Positions 1 through 7,959 of a DNA stretch of 24,548 nt are shown piece by piece; the stretch's first letter is position 1, and the number at the start of each line of letters is the position of its first letter. The notes under the pieces were generated by a model that was not told the origin of the DNA, did not search any database, and saw only the letters and a list, made by a program, of their open reading frames with translations. A program made the translations under genes and the position numbers. The stretch spans positions 1-24,548 of the forward strand of contig JADBKA010000054.1 in NCBI GenBank assembly GCA_014896635.1. The letters run 5' to 3'. This DNA is from Ktedonobacteraceae bacterium. GTDB taxonomy: Bacteria > Chloroflexota > Ktedonobacteria > Ktedonobacterales > Ktedonobacteraceae.

Positions 1-226
1 CGCATCCTGCGGCGGCGTCTTCAACAACTACGCCATCGTGCAGGGCGTGGACAAGATCGTGCCGGTCGATGTTTTCATCCCTGGCTGCCCGCCGACACCC
101 GATATGCTGCTTTTTGGTCTTAACGAACTACAGCGCAAGATCCGTGAAGGTATTCCCAATCCTCCTGATCCGCTGAAAGAGAGTGGCCTTAAATTGACCG
201 GTCCAACAAGCGATGAACCAGGTTAA
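1..226 (+). CDS. nuoB: NADH-quinone oxidoreductase subunit B, 3' part only
   Basis: This is the C-terminal part of the complex I subunit that carries the terminal Fe-S cluster N2, which passes electrons to quinone at the base of the peripheral arm. The frame is open from the window edge (first full codon at 2) to TAA at 224-226. The visible residues include SCGG-(V)-[16 protein letters not shown] and PGCPP, the NuoB signature; the Cys of PGCPP is a cluster N2 ligand. Most family members read CASSGG where this one has ASCGG, so there is an extra Cys beside the upstream ligand, which lies just outside the window. The 5' end and, presumably, nuoA are upstream. The family call is certain; the gene is truncated by the window and not by mutation. 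Confidence 0.95.
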   Translation, partial: ASCGGVFNNYAIVQGVDKIVPVDVFIPGCPPTPDMLLFGLNELQRKIREGIPNPPDPLKESGLKLTGPTSDEPG

Positions 227-252
227 CTGTCAGGTGCAAGGAAGCGTTCCAG

Positions 253-276
253 AGGCACCTTGCGCAGGTGCCTTTT
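253..276 (+). terminator. Terminator-like hairpin after nuoB
   Basis: The arms AGGCACCT (253-260) and AGGTGCCT (266-273) form a perfect 8-bp stem with a 5-base loop. The run TTTT (273-276) follows directly. It lies 27 bp after the nuoB stop, where a Rho-independent terminator or attenuator would sit. The T-run is short, so termination may be partial. Confidence 0.6.
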
Positions 277-291
277 CATGTCTTAAAGACG

Positions 292-314
292 GTCCAGGAA
301 CAATATTCCTGGAC
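292..314. other. Perfect 9-bp inverted repeat in the nuoB-nuoC gap
   Basis: GTCCAGGAA (292-300) and TTCCTGGAC (306-314) pair perfectly around the 5-base loop CAATA. There is no T-run after it. Two direct copies of ATAAGGCGT follow between about 321 and 340. It could be an RNA processing or stabilising hairpin or a protein site. The rest of the gap up to 457 shows no convincing promoter; TAAAAT at 419-424 has no good -35 box. Confidence 0.5.
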
Positions 315-457
315 GGGGCGATAAGGCGTCATAAGGCGTGTTCCCGCCCTTCCTTCTCGCCCTTGTATACCGTGTTTGCGAGAGGATCGCGCTTCCCGCA
401 TGAATCAAGCAGAAGCGTTAAAATAGAAGTGTATTTTGTTTGAAGGAACCAGCAGCT

Positions 458-1108
458 ATGGTAATAACGGCAGCATCAACCGTTGAGGCGGTGCAGCAGA
501 AATACCCGCAGGCGGTGCTCGAAACCGTCGATTATCGCGGGGAGCAGACCATCGTGCTGAAACCAGAATTCCTGGTTAAAGTCTGCACCTTCCTTAAAAA
601 TGAACTGCACTATACGTTCCTGGAGACTATCACTGCGGTAGACTGGCCTGAGCGCGTGCCGCGCTACGATGTTGTCTACCAGTTGCTCTCCATGCAGCAT
701 ATGTGCTTTATACGGCTCAAAGTGCGTGTAGGACAGCGCCGCGAAGAGCACCCGAAGGTGCCGACGGTTACAGGTGTCTGGCCCGGCGCGAACTGGTACG
801 AGCGCGAGGTTTATGATATGTTCGGCATCGTCTTTACTGGCCATCCCGACCTGCGTCGCATTCTGATGCCACACGACTGGACGACCCACCCTTTGCGCAA
901 GGATTACCCGCTCACTGGCTTTGAGCTACCTGAGCCTCACTGGGGCGGGCAGGTCCCTTACAATACAGACCCCGGCGTTGGCACCGTATATCGGCAGACA
1001 TTGCGTACGCCCGAAGGTCGCCCGCTCAACGAGAGCCGTAGTGCCGTCAATCCTGAGCCGGAACCGGGGACGAAGCCTGAGCCAGAACCCGGCACGAAGC
1101 AGGAATAA
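458..1108 (+). CDS. nuoC: NADH-quinone oxidoreductase subunit C
   Basis: This is the 30-kDa-type subunit of the complex I connecting arm; it has no cofactor and docks against NuoD. The start chosen is ATG 458, with AAGGA at 443-447 ten bases upstream; the in-frame TTG at 440 has no such site. The protein has 216 residues. The family core is clear: WYEREVYDMFGI, GHPDLRRILMP, DW and HPLRKDYPL. After the core, the last roughly 20 residues are a proline/glutamate-rich tail with the unit EPEPGTK repeated, which most NuoC proteins lack. nuoC and nuoD are separate genes here, unlike the fused nuoCD of enterobacteria. Confidence 0.95.
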   Translation: MVITAASTVEAVQQKYPQAVLETVDYRGEQTIVLKPEFLVKVCTFLKNELHYTFLETITAVDWPERVPRYDVVYQLLSMQHMCFIRLKVRVGQRREEHPKVPTVTGVWPGANWYEREVYDMFGIVFTGHPDLRRILMPHDWTTHPLRKDYPLTGFELPEPHWGGQVPYNTDPGVGTVYRQTLRTPEGRPLNESRSAVNPEPEPGTKPEPEPGTKQE

Positions 1109-1115
1109 TTCCTTT

Positions 1116-1190
1116 ACATTCGGCGGCGAGGACTGGCGAATGCTGCCAGGCGACTGTAACGCAAGTTCTGTTTGCGCCGCCGGCGAATGT
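1116..1190 (+). promoter_or_regulatory. Long-range hairpin spanning the nuoC-nuoD gap
   Basis: ACATTCGGCGGCG (1116-1128) pairs with CGCCGC (1175-1180) plus CGAATGT (1184-1190), giving a 13-bp stem with a 3-base bulge. A smaller CTGGC/GCCAG stem (1133-1137 with 1145-1149) sits inside. The 3' arm ends a few bases before the nuoD ribosome-binding site (about 1195-1202). This could affect nuoD translation or mRNA stability. Structure is seen; function is inferred. Confidence 0.45.
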
Positions 1191-1209
1191 GTTTGGGAAG
1201 GATAAGCTT

Positions 1210-2445
1210 ATGCAGCAGCAAATGGAAAATAGATATACCGTCGAGGACAGCCAGATCCTGGAAGATGGACAACGTTCCGACACCATGACGATTAACATGG
1301 GGCCGCAGCACCCAAGCACGCACGGCGTCCTGCGCCTCGTGCTTACCATCGAAGGCGAGACAGTCCTCAAAGCCGTTCCCGACATCGGCTATCTGCACAC
1401 CGGTATCGAGAAAACCGCCGAAGCCAAGACCTATCATCAGGCCCTGGTGCTCACCGACCGCATGGAGTACCTATCCCCCCTCTGCAACAACCTGGGCTAT
1501 TCCCTCGCGGTCGAGAAGCTTCTGGGCATCGAAGACGAGATCAACGACAAGATCAAGTATACGCGCGTCATCCTGGCCGAACTCCAGCGCATCGCCAGTC
1601 ATCTTGTCTGGCTCGGTAGTAGCGCGCTCGACCTGGGCGCGATGAGCGTTTTCCTCTACTGTTTCCGCGAGCGCGAAATTATCCTGGATATCTTCGAGTA
1701 TGTTACCGGCGTGCGCATGATGACCAGCTACATCTGCCCCGGCGGCTTGCAAGCTGATCTGCCACCGGGCTTTGATGAGAAAGTACGTGCGTTCACTAAA
1801 ATTTTCCCCGACCGCTTGCAGGAGTACCACGATCTGCTGACCAACAATCAGCTCTGGCTCGAACGCACGCAGAACGTCGGTATTCTCAGCCAGGAAGACG
1901 CTATCGCCTACGGCACAAGCGGCCCGGTGCTGCGCGGCAGCGGCATCGTCTGGGATATTCGCCGGGCTTTCCCTTACTCAGGCTATGAGCAGTTCGACTT
2001 CGATATCCCGGTTGGCTCAAAAGGCGACGTCTACGACCGCTACATGGTGCGCATGCTGGAGATGGAGCAGAGCCTCAGAATCATTAACCAGGCTCTGGAC
2101 GGTATGCCCACCGGACCGCACCGTGTGCAGAATCCCAAAGTTGCGCCACCGCCCAAGTGGCAGATCACCGGCAGCATGGAAGCCCTGATCCACCACTTCA
2201 AGCTGTTCACCGAGGGCTATCGCCCGCCAAAAGGTGATGTCTTCGTGCGCACCGAGGCGCCAAAAGGCGAACTGGCATTCTACATCGTCAGTGATGGGTA
2301 CGCGAAGCCATATCGCATGCATGTACGCGCACCTTCTTTTGCCAATTTGCAGGCGTTGCCGCGTATGGTCGAAGGAAGCTTCCTCTCCGACGTCGTTGCA
2401 GCCATTGGGAGCATAGATATTGTATTAGGTGAGGTTGATAGATGA
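1210..2445 (+). CDS. nuoD: NADH-quinone oxidoreductase subunit D
   Basis: This is the 49-kDa-type subunit, related to the [NiFe]-hydrogenase large subunit, which forms the quinone-reduction cavity with NuoB and NuoH. The start ATG 1210 has GGAAGGA (1196-1202) seven bases upstream; a GTG at 1189 in the same frame lacks a comparable site. The protein has 411 residues. The segment GPQHPSTHGVLR carries the quinone-site His, and DRMEYLSP carries the Tyr that binds the quinone head group. YLHTGIEK and the C-terminal DIVLGEVDR are also typical. It overlaps nuoE by 4 bp (ATGA), which suggests translational coupling. Confidence 0.97.
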   Translation: MQQQMENRYTVEDSQILEDGQRSDTMTINMGPQHPSTHGVLRLVLTIEGETVLKAVPDIGYLHTGIEKTAEAKTYHQALVLTDRMEYLSPLCNNLGYSLAVEKLLGIEDEINDKIKYTRVILAELQRIASHLVWLGSSALDLGAMSVFLYCFREREIILDIFEYVTGVRMMTSYICPGGLQADLPPGFDEKVRAFTKIFPDRLQEYHDLLTNNQLWLERTQNVGILSQEDAIAYGTSGPVLRGSGIVWDIRRAFPYSGYEQFDFDIPVGSKGDVYDRYMVRMLEMEQSLRIINQALDGMPTGPHRVQNPKVAPPPKWQITGSMEALIHHFKLFTEGYRPPKGDVFVRTEAPKGELAFYIVSDGYAKPYRMHVRAPSFANLQALPRMVEGSFLSDVVAAIGSIDIVLGEVDR

Positions 2446-2954
2446 TTTCTGAACAGGCAAAGCAGCGCATGCGCGACCTGGCAGCCCGCTATCCCGTCGC
2501 ACGCTCGGCCATCATGCCTTCGCTCTACATCGCGCAGCAGGAAGAGGGCTATATCACGCAGACCGCTCTCCAGGCGGTGGCCGAGACACTCAATCTGACA
2601 GTCGATGATGTCGAGAGCGTTGCAACGTTCTATACCATGTACCATCGCACACAGCCGGGCAGAAAAATCATCAAAGTCTGTACCAGCATCAGTTGCTACC
2701 TGCGCAACTGTGACGCGCTGATGGAGCACCTCGAAAAACGGCTGGGCATCAAGCGCGGCGAGACGACGCCCGACGGCAACTATACGCTGCTGGGCGCCGA
2801 ATGTCTCGCGTCCTGTGGCACCGCACCGGTGTTGCAGGTGAACAACGAATTCGTCGAGAACGTCACGCTGGAGAAGGCCGATGCCCTGCTCGACGAACTG
2901 GATAGGGAGTTAAAGGTGAAACGATCCGAACCCGGCGCCGAGGCCCGCCACTAG
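2442..2954 (+). CDS. nuoE: NADH-quinone oxidoreductase subunit E (2Fe-2S)
   Basis: This 24-kDa-type, thioredoxin-fold subunit of the NADH-oxidising module holds the off-path [2Fe-2S] cluster N1a. It has 170 residues, normal for the family. The four ligands are visible as Cys80 and Cys85 (CTSISC) and Cys121 and Cys125 (CLASC). The N-terminal helical bundle is also recognisable (PSLYIAQQEEGY, then the VESVATFYTMY segment). The ATG overlaps the nuoD stop, and nuoF follows after a gap that contains an attenuator-like hairpin. Confidence 0.97.
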   Translation: MISEQAKQRMRDLAARYPVARSAIMPSLYIAQQEEGYITQTALQAVAETLNLTVDDVESVATFYTMYHRTQPGRKIIKVCTSISCYLRNCDALMEHLEKRLGIKRGETTPDGNYTLLGAECLASCGTAPVLQVNNEFVENVTLEKADALLDELDRELKVKRSEPGAEARH

Positions 2955-2962
2955 CGAGCAGA

Positions 2963-3001
2963 GAAACCGCTTGCCGGTACGGATTGCTGGTTTCCCTTTT
3001 T
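2963..3001 (+). terminator. Attenuator-like hairpin between nuoE and nuoF
   Basis: GAAACC (2963-2968) and GGTTTC (2989-2994) form a 6-bp outer stem around a 20-base loop containing a small CCG/CGG stem. CC and then TTTTT (2997-3001) follow at once. The shape is that of a Rho-independent terminator, but the stem is modest and the operon clearly continues, so partial termination (attenuation) is more likely than a stop. Confidence 0.4.
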
Positions 3002-3024
3002 AATAGATGAGGAATCATAGTCAT

Positions 3025-4335
3025 ATGCCAGAATTGATCGTTACGAAAGATATCGACGTTCCCGGTATCGATACGCTCGACGTCTATCGCCAGCACGGCG
3101 GGTACCAGGCGCTGGAGAAGGCGCTCCGCGAGTACCAGCCTGAGCAGCTCGTCGATCTGGTCAAACAATCGGGGCTGCGCGGACGCGGCGGCGCGGGCTT
3201 CCCAACCGGCATGAAATGGGGTTTTCTCGCCAAAAACGATAAGCCGCGCTATCTCTGCTGCAACAGCGATGAGAGCGAACCAGGCACCTTCAAAGATCGC
3301 ATGCTGATGGAGAAAATTCCGCATCGACTCGTTGAGGGGGTAATCATTGCCAGCTACGCCTGTCGCGTCACCACTGCGTTTATTTACATACGCGGCGAGC
3401 TGGCTCTGGCAGCGCGCCAGGTCGAACAAGCTGTGCAGGAAGCTTACGAAGCCGGCTACATCGGCAAGAACATCCTGGGCAGCGGCTACAGTCTCGACGT
3501 GATCGTGCATCGCGGTGCAGGCGCCTACATCTGCGGCGAAGAGAGCGCGCTCATGGAGTCGCTGGAGGGCCGGCGTGGCTATCCCCGCCTCAAACCGCCT
3601 TTCCCGGCAGCAATCGGCCTCTATGGCGGCCCGACGGTCATTAATAACTGCGAGACGCTATCAACTCTGCCTGCCATCGTTGCGGGTGGCGCCGAGTGGT
3701 ACGCCAGTTTCGGTACCGAGAAAAGCAAAGGCACCCGTATCTTCTGTCTCAGCGGCCATGTCAAAAAGCCCGGCAACTACGAACTGCCACTCGGCACGCC
3801 GCTGCGCACGCTGATCTACGATGAGCAGTACGGCGGCGGCATTCTGGGCGACAAAAAACTCAAAGCGATTATTCCAGGTGGCTCGTCCACCTATATTCTG
3901 GGAGCCGACAAAGTTGACACGCCGCTCGACTTCGAGTCAGTCGCGGCAGCCGGTTCGATGCTCGGCTCCGGCGGTGTCATCGTCATAGATGAGGATACCT
4001 GCATTGTGGGTGCCATCCTACGCATGACCGAATTCTATCGAGAAGAGTCCTGCGGCAAATGCACGCCCTGCCGTGAAGGCACGTTCTGGCTGGTGCAGTT
4101 GCTGGAACGACTCGAACACGGTCACGGCAAAATGAAGGATATTGACTTGATGGCGGACGTGTGCAGTAACATCCTGGGAAGATCCTTCTGCCCGCTGGGC
4201 GATGCTGCCACCAGCTCAATTACCAGTGGCATCCGCCTTTTCCGTGAAGAATTTGAATATCATGTCACGCATGGTCATTGCATGGTCGGACCAGGCAGCC
4301 GGAGCAGCCGCCAGCAGGCTCCTGCTCACGCCTGA
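3025..4335 (+). CDS. nuoF: NADH-quinone oxidoreductase subunit F (NADH/FMN)
   Basis: This 51-kDa-type subunit is where NADH binds, reduces FMN and passes electrons to the [4Fe-4S] cluster N3. The start ATG 3025 follows GAGGA (3009-3013) and gives 436 residues; ATG 3007 in the same frame lacks a ribosome-binding site. The glycine-rich FMN/NADH segment GRGGAGFPTGMKW lies at 53-65, the SDESEPGTF segment at 81-89, and the N3 ligands are Cys343, Cys346, Cys349 (SCGKCTPC) and Cys389 (SFCPLGD). With NuoE and NuoG this means the complex is NADH-dependent, unlike the 11-subunit forms that lack E, F and G. Confidence 0.97.
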   Translation: MPELIVTKDIDVPGIDTLDVYRQHGGYQALEKALREYQPEQLVDLVKQSGLRGRGGAGFPTGMKWGFLAKNDKPRYLCCNSDESEPGTFKDRMLMEKIPHRLVEGVIIASYACRVTTAFIYIRGELALAARQVEQAVQEAYEAGYIGKNILGSGYSLDVIVHRGAGAYICGEESALMESLEGRRGYPRLKPPFPAAIGLYGGPTVINNCETLSTLPAIVAGGAEWYASFGTEKSKGTRIFCLSGHVKKPGNYELPLGTPLRTLIYDEQYGGGILGDKKLKAIIPGGSSTYILGADKVDTPLDFESVAAAGSMLGSGGVIVIDEDTCIVGAILRMTEFYREESCGKCTPCREGTFWLVQLLERLEHGHGKMKDIDLMADVCSNILGRSFCPLGDAATSSITSGIRLFREEFEYHVTHGHCMVGPGSRSSRQQAPAHA

Positions 4336-4339
4336 ATGG

Positions 4340-4420
4340 AGTCCAGGGGCGCAGCCCCTGGCAGGGGGTTCGGAGATGTCCCGCCAGGCGGAGTGGGTAT
4401 CCCCTCCCGAAACTCTTTTT
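4340..4420. repeat. Interspersed GC-rich palindromic repeat, copy A
   Basis: The copy starts with the palindrome CCAGGGGCGCAGCCCCTGG (4343-4361) and ends in CCGAAACTCTTTTT. The middle is diverged compared with copy B. The same beginning and end recur in copy B (4437-4492), with degenerate copies at 9993-10036 and 20658-20699. It lies five bases after the nuoF stop. The family resembles non-autonomous REP or MITE-like elements; no transposase is visible. Confidence 0.7.
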
Positions 4421-4436
4421 ACTATCACCGTCGCGG

Positions 4437-4492
4437 GGTCCAGGGGCGCAGCTCCTGGCAGGGGTTCGGGGGTGTCCCCCAAAACTCTTTTT
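4437..4492. repeat. Interspersed GC-rich palindromic repeat, copy B
   Basis: This copy is in the same orientation as copy A. It has GGTCCAGGGGCGCAGCTCCT, then CTGGCAGGGGTTC, then the hairpin GGGGGTGTCCCCC (about 4468-4480), then AAAACTCTTTTT. The GGGGG/CCCCC hairpin followed by a T-run is terminator-like, so copies in + orientation could reduce transcription into nuoG. The remaining gap to nuoG (4493-4557) shows no strong promoter. Confidence 0.7.
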
Positions 4493-4557
4493 CCCGCCTT
4501 ATGTACGGAGAATAGCAAATAACCCGTTGTTTCTGTGGAAAGCGAACGGTAGAATAT

Positions 4558-6699
4558 ATGCCAGAAGAAAAAAAACAGGAACTCATCCACCTCACCATCG
4601 ACGGCACCCCCGTCGAAGTTCCACCGGGAACGCTAGTGTGGGCGGCAGCGCAAAAAGCCGGCATCGAAATCCCTATCTACTGCTACCATCCCAAGATGCC
4701 ACCACTTGGCGCCTGCCGCATGTGCTTTGTAGAAATCGAAAAGATGCCCAAGCCACCGCAGACGGCCTGTACCACGCCCGTTAGCGAAGGCATGGTTGTC
4801 CATACCAACACTGAGATGGTGCTCAAGGCCCGGCGCGGCACGCTGGAGTTCTTGCTCATCAACCACCCGCTGGATTGTCCTATCTGTGACAAGGGAGGTG
4901 AGTGCGATCTACAAGACTTCACACTCCGTCACGGACCGGGCGCTACGCGCTTCGATCTGAACAAGCGCCACTTCCGCAAACCCATCCCGGTGAGCGAAGA
5001 CGTTTTCCTGGACCGCGAGCGCTGCATTCTCTGCCAGCGCTGCACGCGCTTCAGTTCCGAGATCTCGATGGATAACGGTCTCGTCATGATCTCACGCGGC
5101 TATCGCATGGAAGTCGGCACGGCGCCTGATCACGCCTTCGACTCCATTTTCTCCGGCAATACCGTCGAAATCTGCCCGGTCGGCGCGCTCACTTCGTCGA
5201 AATATCGCTTCAAAGCGCGGCCCTGGGAAATCAGAAAAACGTCCAGCGTCTGCAATAATTGCAGTGTTGGCTGCAACGTACGCATTGATGCCCGCGTTGA
5301 TCGCATCATGCGCCTCATGTCGCGCACCAACGACGAGATAGACGACGGCTGGCTGTGCAACCGGGGCCGCTGGAACTTTGATTTTGTCAACGATCCACAG
5401 CGCCTGCGTACGCCACTCATTCGTCGCAACGGCAGCCTGGCCCCGGCTACCTGGGATGAGGCGTACGCCTATATTGCTCAGCGCCTCAAAGACATCATCG
5501 CCCGTCACGGCGCACAGTCGGTCGGCGGCATCGGCTCAACACGTACCACCAACGAAGAGAACTACCTCTTCCAGAAACTGCTGCGCCAGGTCATCGGCAC
5601 GCCCAACGTGGACCACCATCATGGCAAATTCGCCGGGCCACGCGACCGCCTCACCGGCAAACCCTGGATGATGACCGGCAGCATCGCCGAGCTGGAAAAA
5701 GCCTCACATATCGTCCTGATCGCTGCCGATCCATACCAGTATCAACCCGTTCTCAACCTGCGCATCAAGAAAGCCTTGCGCGCCGGAGCAAAAATTTACA
5801 TCGTCAATGCCGGCCCGACCGAACTTGACGGCTTTGCGACAATGCGCATCGCTATTCCTGCAAATAGCGCGGGGGCTGCCGCTCACGTGTTGCTCAGAGC
5901 CTGCCTGAGCAACAAAAACATCAAGGCCAGCAAAGAGATCGCCGCGCAGGCCGAAAAAGGAGAAGCCTTCTCTGCCTTCGATCCCGCCACTGTTGAGCAG
6001 CTGCGACTGCTGGCCGAAGAAATCGCCAGTGCAAAGAGCACGACAATGCTCTACGATGAAATGGCAACGCTCGATCCCGGCTGTGAGGATCTGGCTGCTG
6101 ACCTGCAAGCTCTCGCCGTCATTACCAATCAGATTGGACGTCCCGGCGCCGGCGTTGGTCCACTTTTCAGAGACGCGAATTCCCTGGGGGCGCGTGATAT
6201 GGGCTTGCTCCCCGACTCGCTGCCCGGCTATCAAGTGGCGACTGAGCAAGGTATGTCCTACGATGAGATGCTCAGCAGCCCGCAGATCAAGGCGCTCTAC
6301 GTCATGGGCGCGAATCCGGCGCGCCATCTGTCCGAATCTGAACTGCCCTCGACGCTGGAGTTCATCGTCGTGCAGGACATTCTGCTGACCGAGACCGCGC
6401 GTCAGGCCGATGTAGTGCTGCCCGCTGTGACGTTCGCTGAGAAAAACGGCACGATGACCAATCTCGATCACCATGTCCAGGTCATTCGCCCGGCCCTGCG
6501 GCCACTCCCCGGCGCCAGAGCCGACTGGGAAATACTCATCGACGTGGCACACCATCTCGGCAAAGATTGGGACTACAGCGAACCAGAAGACGTCTTCCAC
6601 GAAATTACTGCCAGCAATCCGCTCTACAGCGGCCTCACTCTGGAGAGCCTGGGGTTGCAGGGGATGCGTGCACAGGAACAGGAGGTGGCCCATGCTTGA
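4558..6699 (+). CDS. nuoG: NADH-quinone oxidoreductase subunit G
   Basis: This 75-kDa-type subunit of 713 residues carries the chain of Fe-S clusters between NuoF and NuoI. The [2Fe-2S] N1b ligands are Cys42, Cys53, Cys56 and Cys71. The N4-type His/Cys motif is in the HPLDCPICDKGGECDLQDF segment, and the N5-type ligands are in CILCQRC with the later EICPVGA. A further CNNCSVGC plus WLCNRGRW supplies ligands for the extra cluster N7 of the molybdopterin-oxidoreductase-like domain, which only some bacteria keep. The rest (about 240-700) is that domain without a pterin site. The ribosome-binding site before ATG 4558 is weak. The gene overlaps nuoH by 8 bp. Confidence 0.96.
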   Translation: MPEEKKQELIHLTIDGTPVEVPPGTLVWAAAQKAGIEIPIYCYHPKMPPLGACRMCFVEIEKMPKPPQTACTTPVSEGMVVHTNTEMVLKARRGTLEFLLINHPLDCPICDKGGECDLQDFTLRHGPGATRFDLNKRHFRKPIPVSEDVFLDRERCILCQRCTRFSSEISMDNGLVMISRGYRMEVGTAPDHAFDSIFSGNTVEICPVGALTSSKYRFKARPWEIRKTSSVCNNCSVGCNVRIDARVDRIMRLMSRTNDEIDDGWLCNRGRWNFDFVNDPQRLRTPLIRRNGSLAPATWDEAYAYIAQRLKDIIARHGAQSVGGIGSTRTTNEENYLFQKLLRQVIGTPNVDHHHGKFAGPRDRLTGKPWMMTGSIAELEKASHIVLIAADPYQYQPVLNLRIKKALRAGAKIYIVNAGPTELDGFATMRIAIPANSAGAAAHVLLRACLSNKNIKASKEIAAQAEKGEAFSAFDPATVEQLRLLAEEIASAKSTTMLYDEMATLDPGCEDLAADLQALAVITNQIGRPGAGVGPLFRDANSLGARDMGLLPDSLPGYQVATEQGMSYDEMLSSPQIKALYVMGANPARHLSESELPSTLEFIVVQDILLTETARQADVVLPAVTFAEKNGTMTNLDHHVQVIRPALRPLPGARADWEILIDVAHHLGKDWDYSEPEDVFHEITASNPLYSGLTLESLGLQGMRAQEQEVAHA

Positions 6700-7954
6700 C
6701 TTTCTGATGAATCCCATTGTTGCTGCCGTCATTAAAAGCATCATTATCATCTTCGTCCTGCTGACAGCCTTTGCCTACATGACGCTGATCGAGCGCCGCG
6801 TGGTTGCGAAGATTCAGGGACGCCTGGGACCGAATCGCGCCGGACCATTCGGCGTGTTCCAGCCGGTGGCCGATGCGATCAAGATGGCCTTTAAAGAGCA
6901 GATTATACCGGCACAGGCGAAAAAGCTCATCTACCTGATCGCACCGGTCATCTCGGTGGTTGTGGCGCTCAGCGCCTTCGCCGTGATCCCATTTGCCGCC
7001 GTTGACGCGAAGAATCCCGGCGTCTGGGCGCCTGTCATCGGCGATATCAACGTCGGCCTGCTCTGGATACTCTCGATCTCGTCACTGGCCGTCTATGGTA
7101 TCGTGCTCGGTGGCTGGTCTTCTGGCAACCGCTACTCGCTGCTCGGCTCGCTGCGCAGTGCCGCTCAGATGGTCTCCTACGAAACGAGCCTGGGTCTGGC
7201 ACTCAGCGGCGTGTTGATGTGGGCTGGTACGCTCAGCGTAGTCGGCATCGTCCACGCTCAGATCAACCAGGGCATTCCGTTTATCCTGGCACAACCGCTT
7301 GGCTTCTTCCTTTATCTTATCGCGGGCGTGGCCGAAGTCAATCGCGCGCCGTTCGACTTGCCGGAAGCGGAGCAGGAACTGACCGCCGGCTACCTGACAG
7401 AGTACAGCGGTCTGCGCTGGAGCCTCTACCAGATGTCCGAATACATCAACATGATCACAGTCAGCTCTGTCGCCACCACGCTCTTTCTGGGCGGCTGGAC
7501 CTTCTTCGGTCTGGAGCGCATCCCGCTGCTTGGTCTTGTCTTCTTTGTGCTCAAGGTCGCACTCTTCCTCTTCATGTTCATCTGGCTGCGTGCGACCCTG
7601 CCGCGCATCCGTTACGACCGCCTGATGCGCCTCGGCTGGCAGACGCTACTGCCGCTAGCCGCACTCAACGCCGTTATCGCCGCCGTCTGCGTTGCATTTA
7701 GCCTGCCCTGGTGGGTAAACTTTATCGCCGGCCTGATCGTTATCGCTGCGGTGCTGCTCTTCTTGCGGCGCAAGAGTGAGGTGGAGCATACGCGCTTTGT
7801 GGAGAAGGTCGGCGCTGGCCCGGTACTGCTGCCGGGAACGGTGCGCCTGGCGAAATTCGAGCGTGCTGCTGAGGCCGCCGCTACCGCGTCGGAACCGGCA
7901 GCTCAAGCACAGGCGCAAGTGCAGGGACAGAAGACAAAGGCCGTGCAGGTGTAG
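6692..7954 (+). CDS. nuoH: NADH-quinone oxidoreductase subunit H (membrane)
   Basis: This membrane subunit joins the peripheral arm to the proton-pumping arm and lines the quinone channel. The start ATG 6692 lies inside the end of nuoG, with GGAGG (6681-6685) six bases upstream; the frame is open further 5' but only as a shadow of nuoG. The protein has 420 residues. Conserved segments are GRLGPNRAGPFG, QPVADAIKM, the acidic loop NRAPFDLPEAEQEL with GYLTEYSG, and WLRATLPRIRYDRLM. Typical NuoH has about 330-350 residues; the excess is mostly a C-terminal tail rich in Ala and Gln. A toxin-antitoxin pair separates it from nuoI. Confidence 0.96.
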   Translation: MLDFLMNPIVAAVIKSIIIIFVLLTAFAYMTLIERRVVAKIQGRLGPNRAGPFGVFQPVADAIKMAFKEQIIPAQAKKLIYLIAPVISVVVALSAFAVIPFAAVDAKNPGVWAPVIGDINVGLLWILSISSLAVYGIVLGGWSSGNRYSLLGSLRSAAQMVSYETSLGLALSGVLMWAGTLSVVGIVHAQINQGIPFILAQPLGFFLYLIAGVAEVNRAPFDLPEAEQELTAGYLTEYSGLRWSLYQMSEYINMITVSSVATTLFLGGWTFFGLERIPLLGLVFFVLKVALFLFMFIWLRATLPRIRYDRLMRLGWQTLLPLAALNAVIAAVCVAFSLPWWVNFIAGLIVIAAVLLFLRRKSEVEHTRFVEKVGAGPVLLPGTVRLAKFERAAEAAATASEPAAQAQAQVQGQKTKAVQV

Positions 7955-7959
7955 CTGAC

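Noticed and set aside
213..443. A 76-codon frame between nuoB and nuoC
   Set aside because: It starts inside nuoB, runs through two hairpins, has no ribosome-binding site and shows no protein-like pattern.
2863..3510. A 215-codon minus-strand frame opposite nuoE/nuoF
   Set aside because: It crosses the hairpin gap and two certain genes on the other strand; no start signal is visible.
4202..4784. Short plus-strand frames over the repeats between nuoF and nuoG
   Set aside because: They translate GC-rich repeat sequence and overlap nuoF or nuoG out of frame.
6473..6691. An N-terminal extension of NuoH
   Set aside because: The frame is open but is a shadow of nuoG; ATG 6692 has an excellent ribosome-binding site and gives the normal NuoH N-terminus.
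5704..6750. A 348-codon minus-strand frame opposite nuoG
   Set aside because: It lies antisense to a certain gene; long antisense frames are expected from the codon bias, and it resembles no family.
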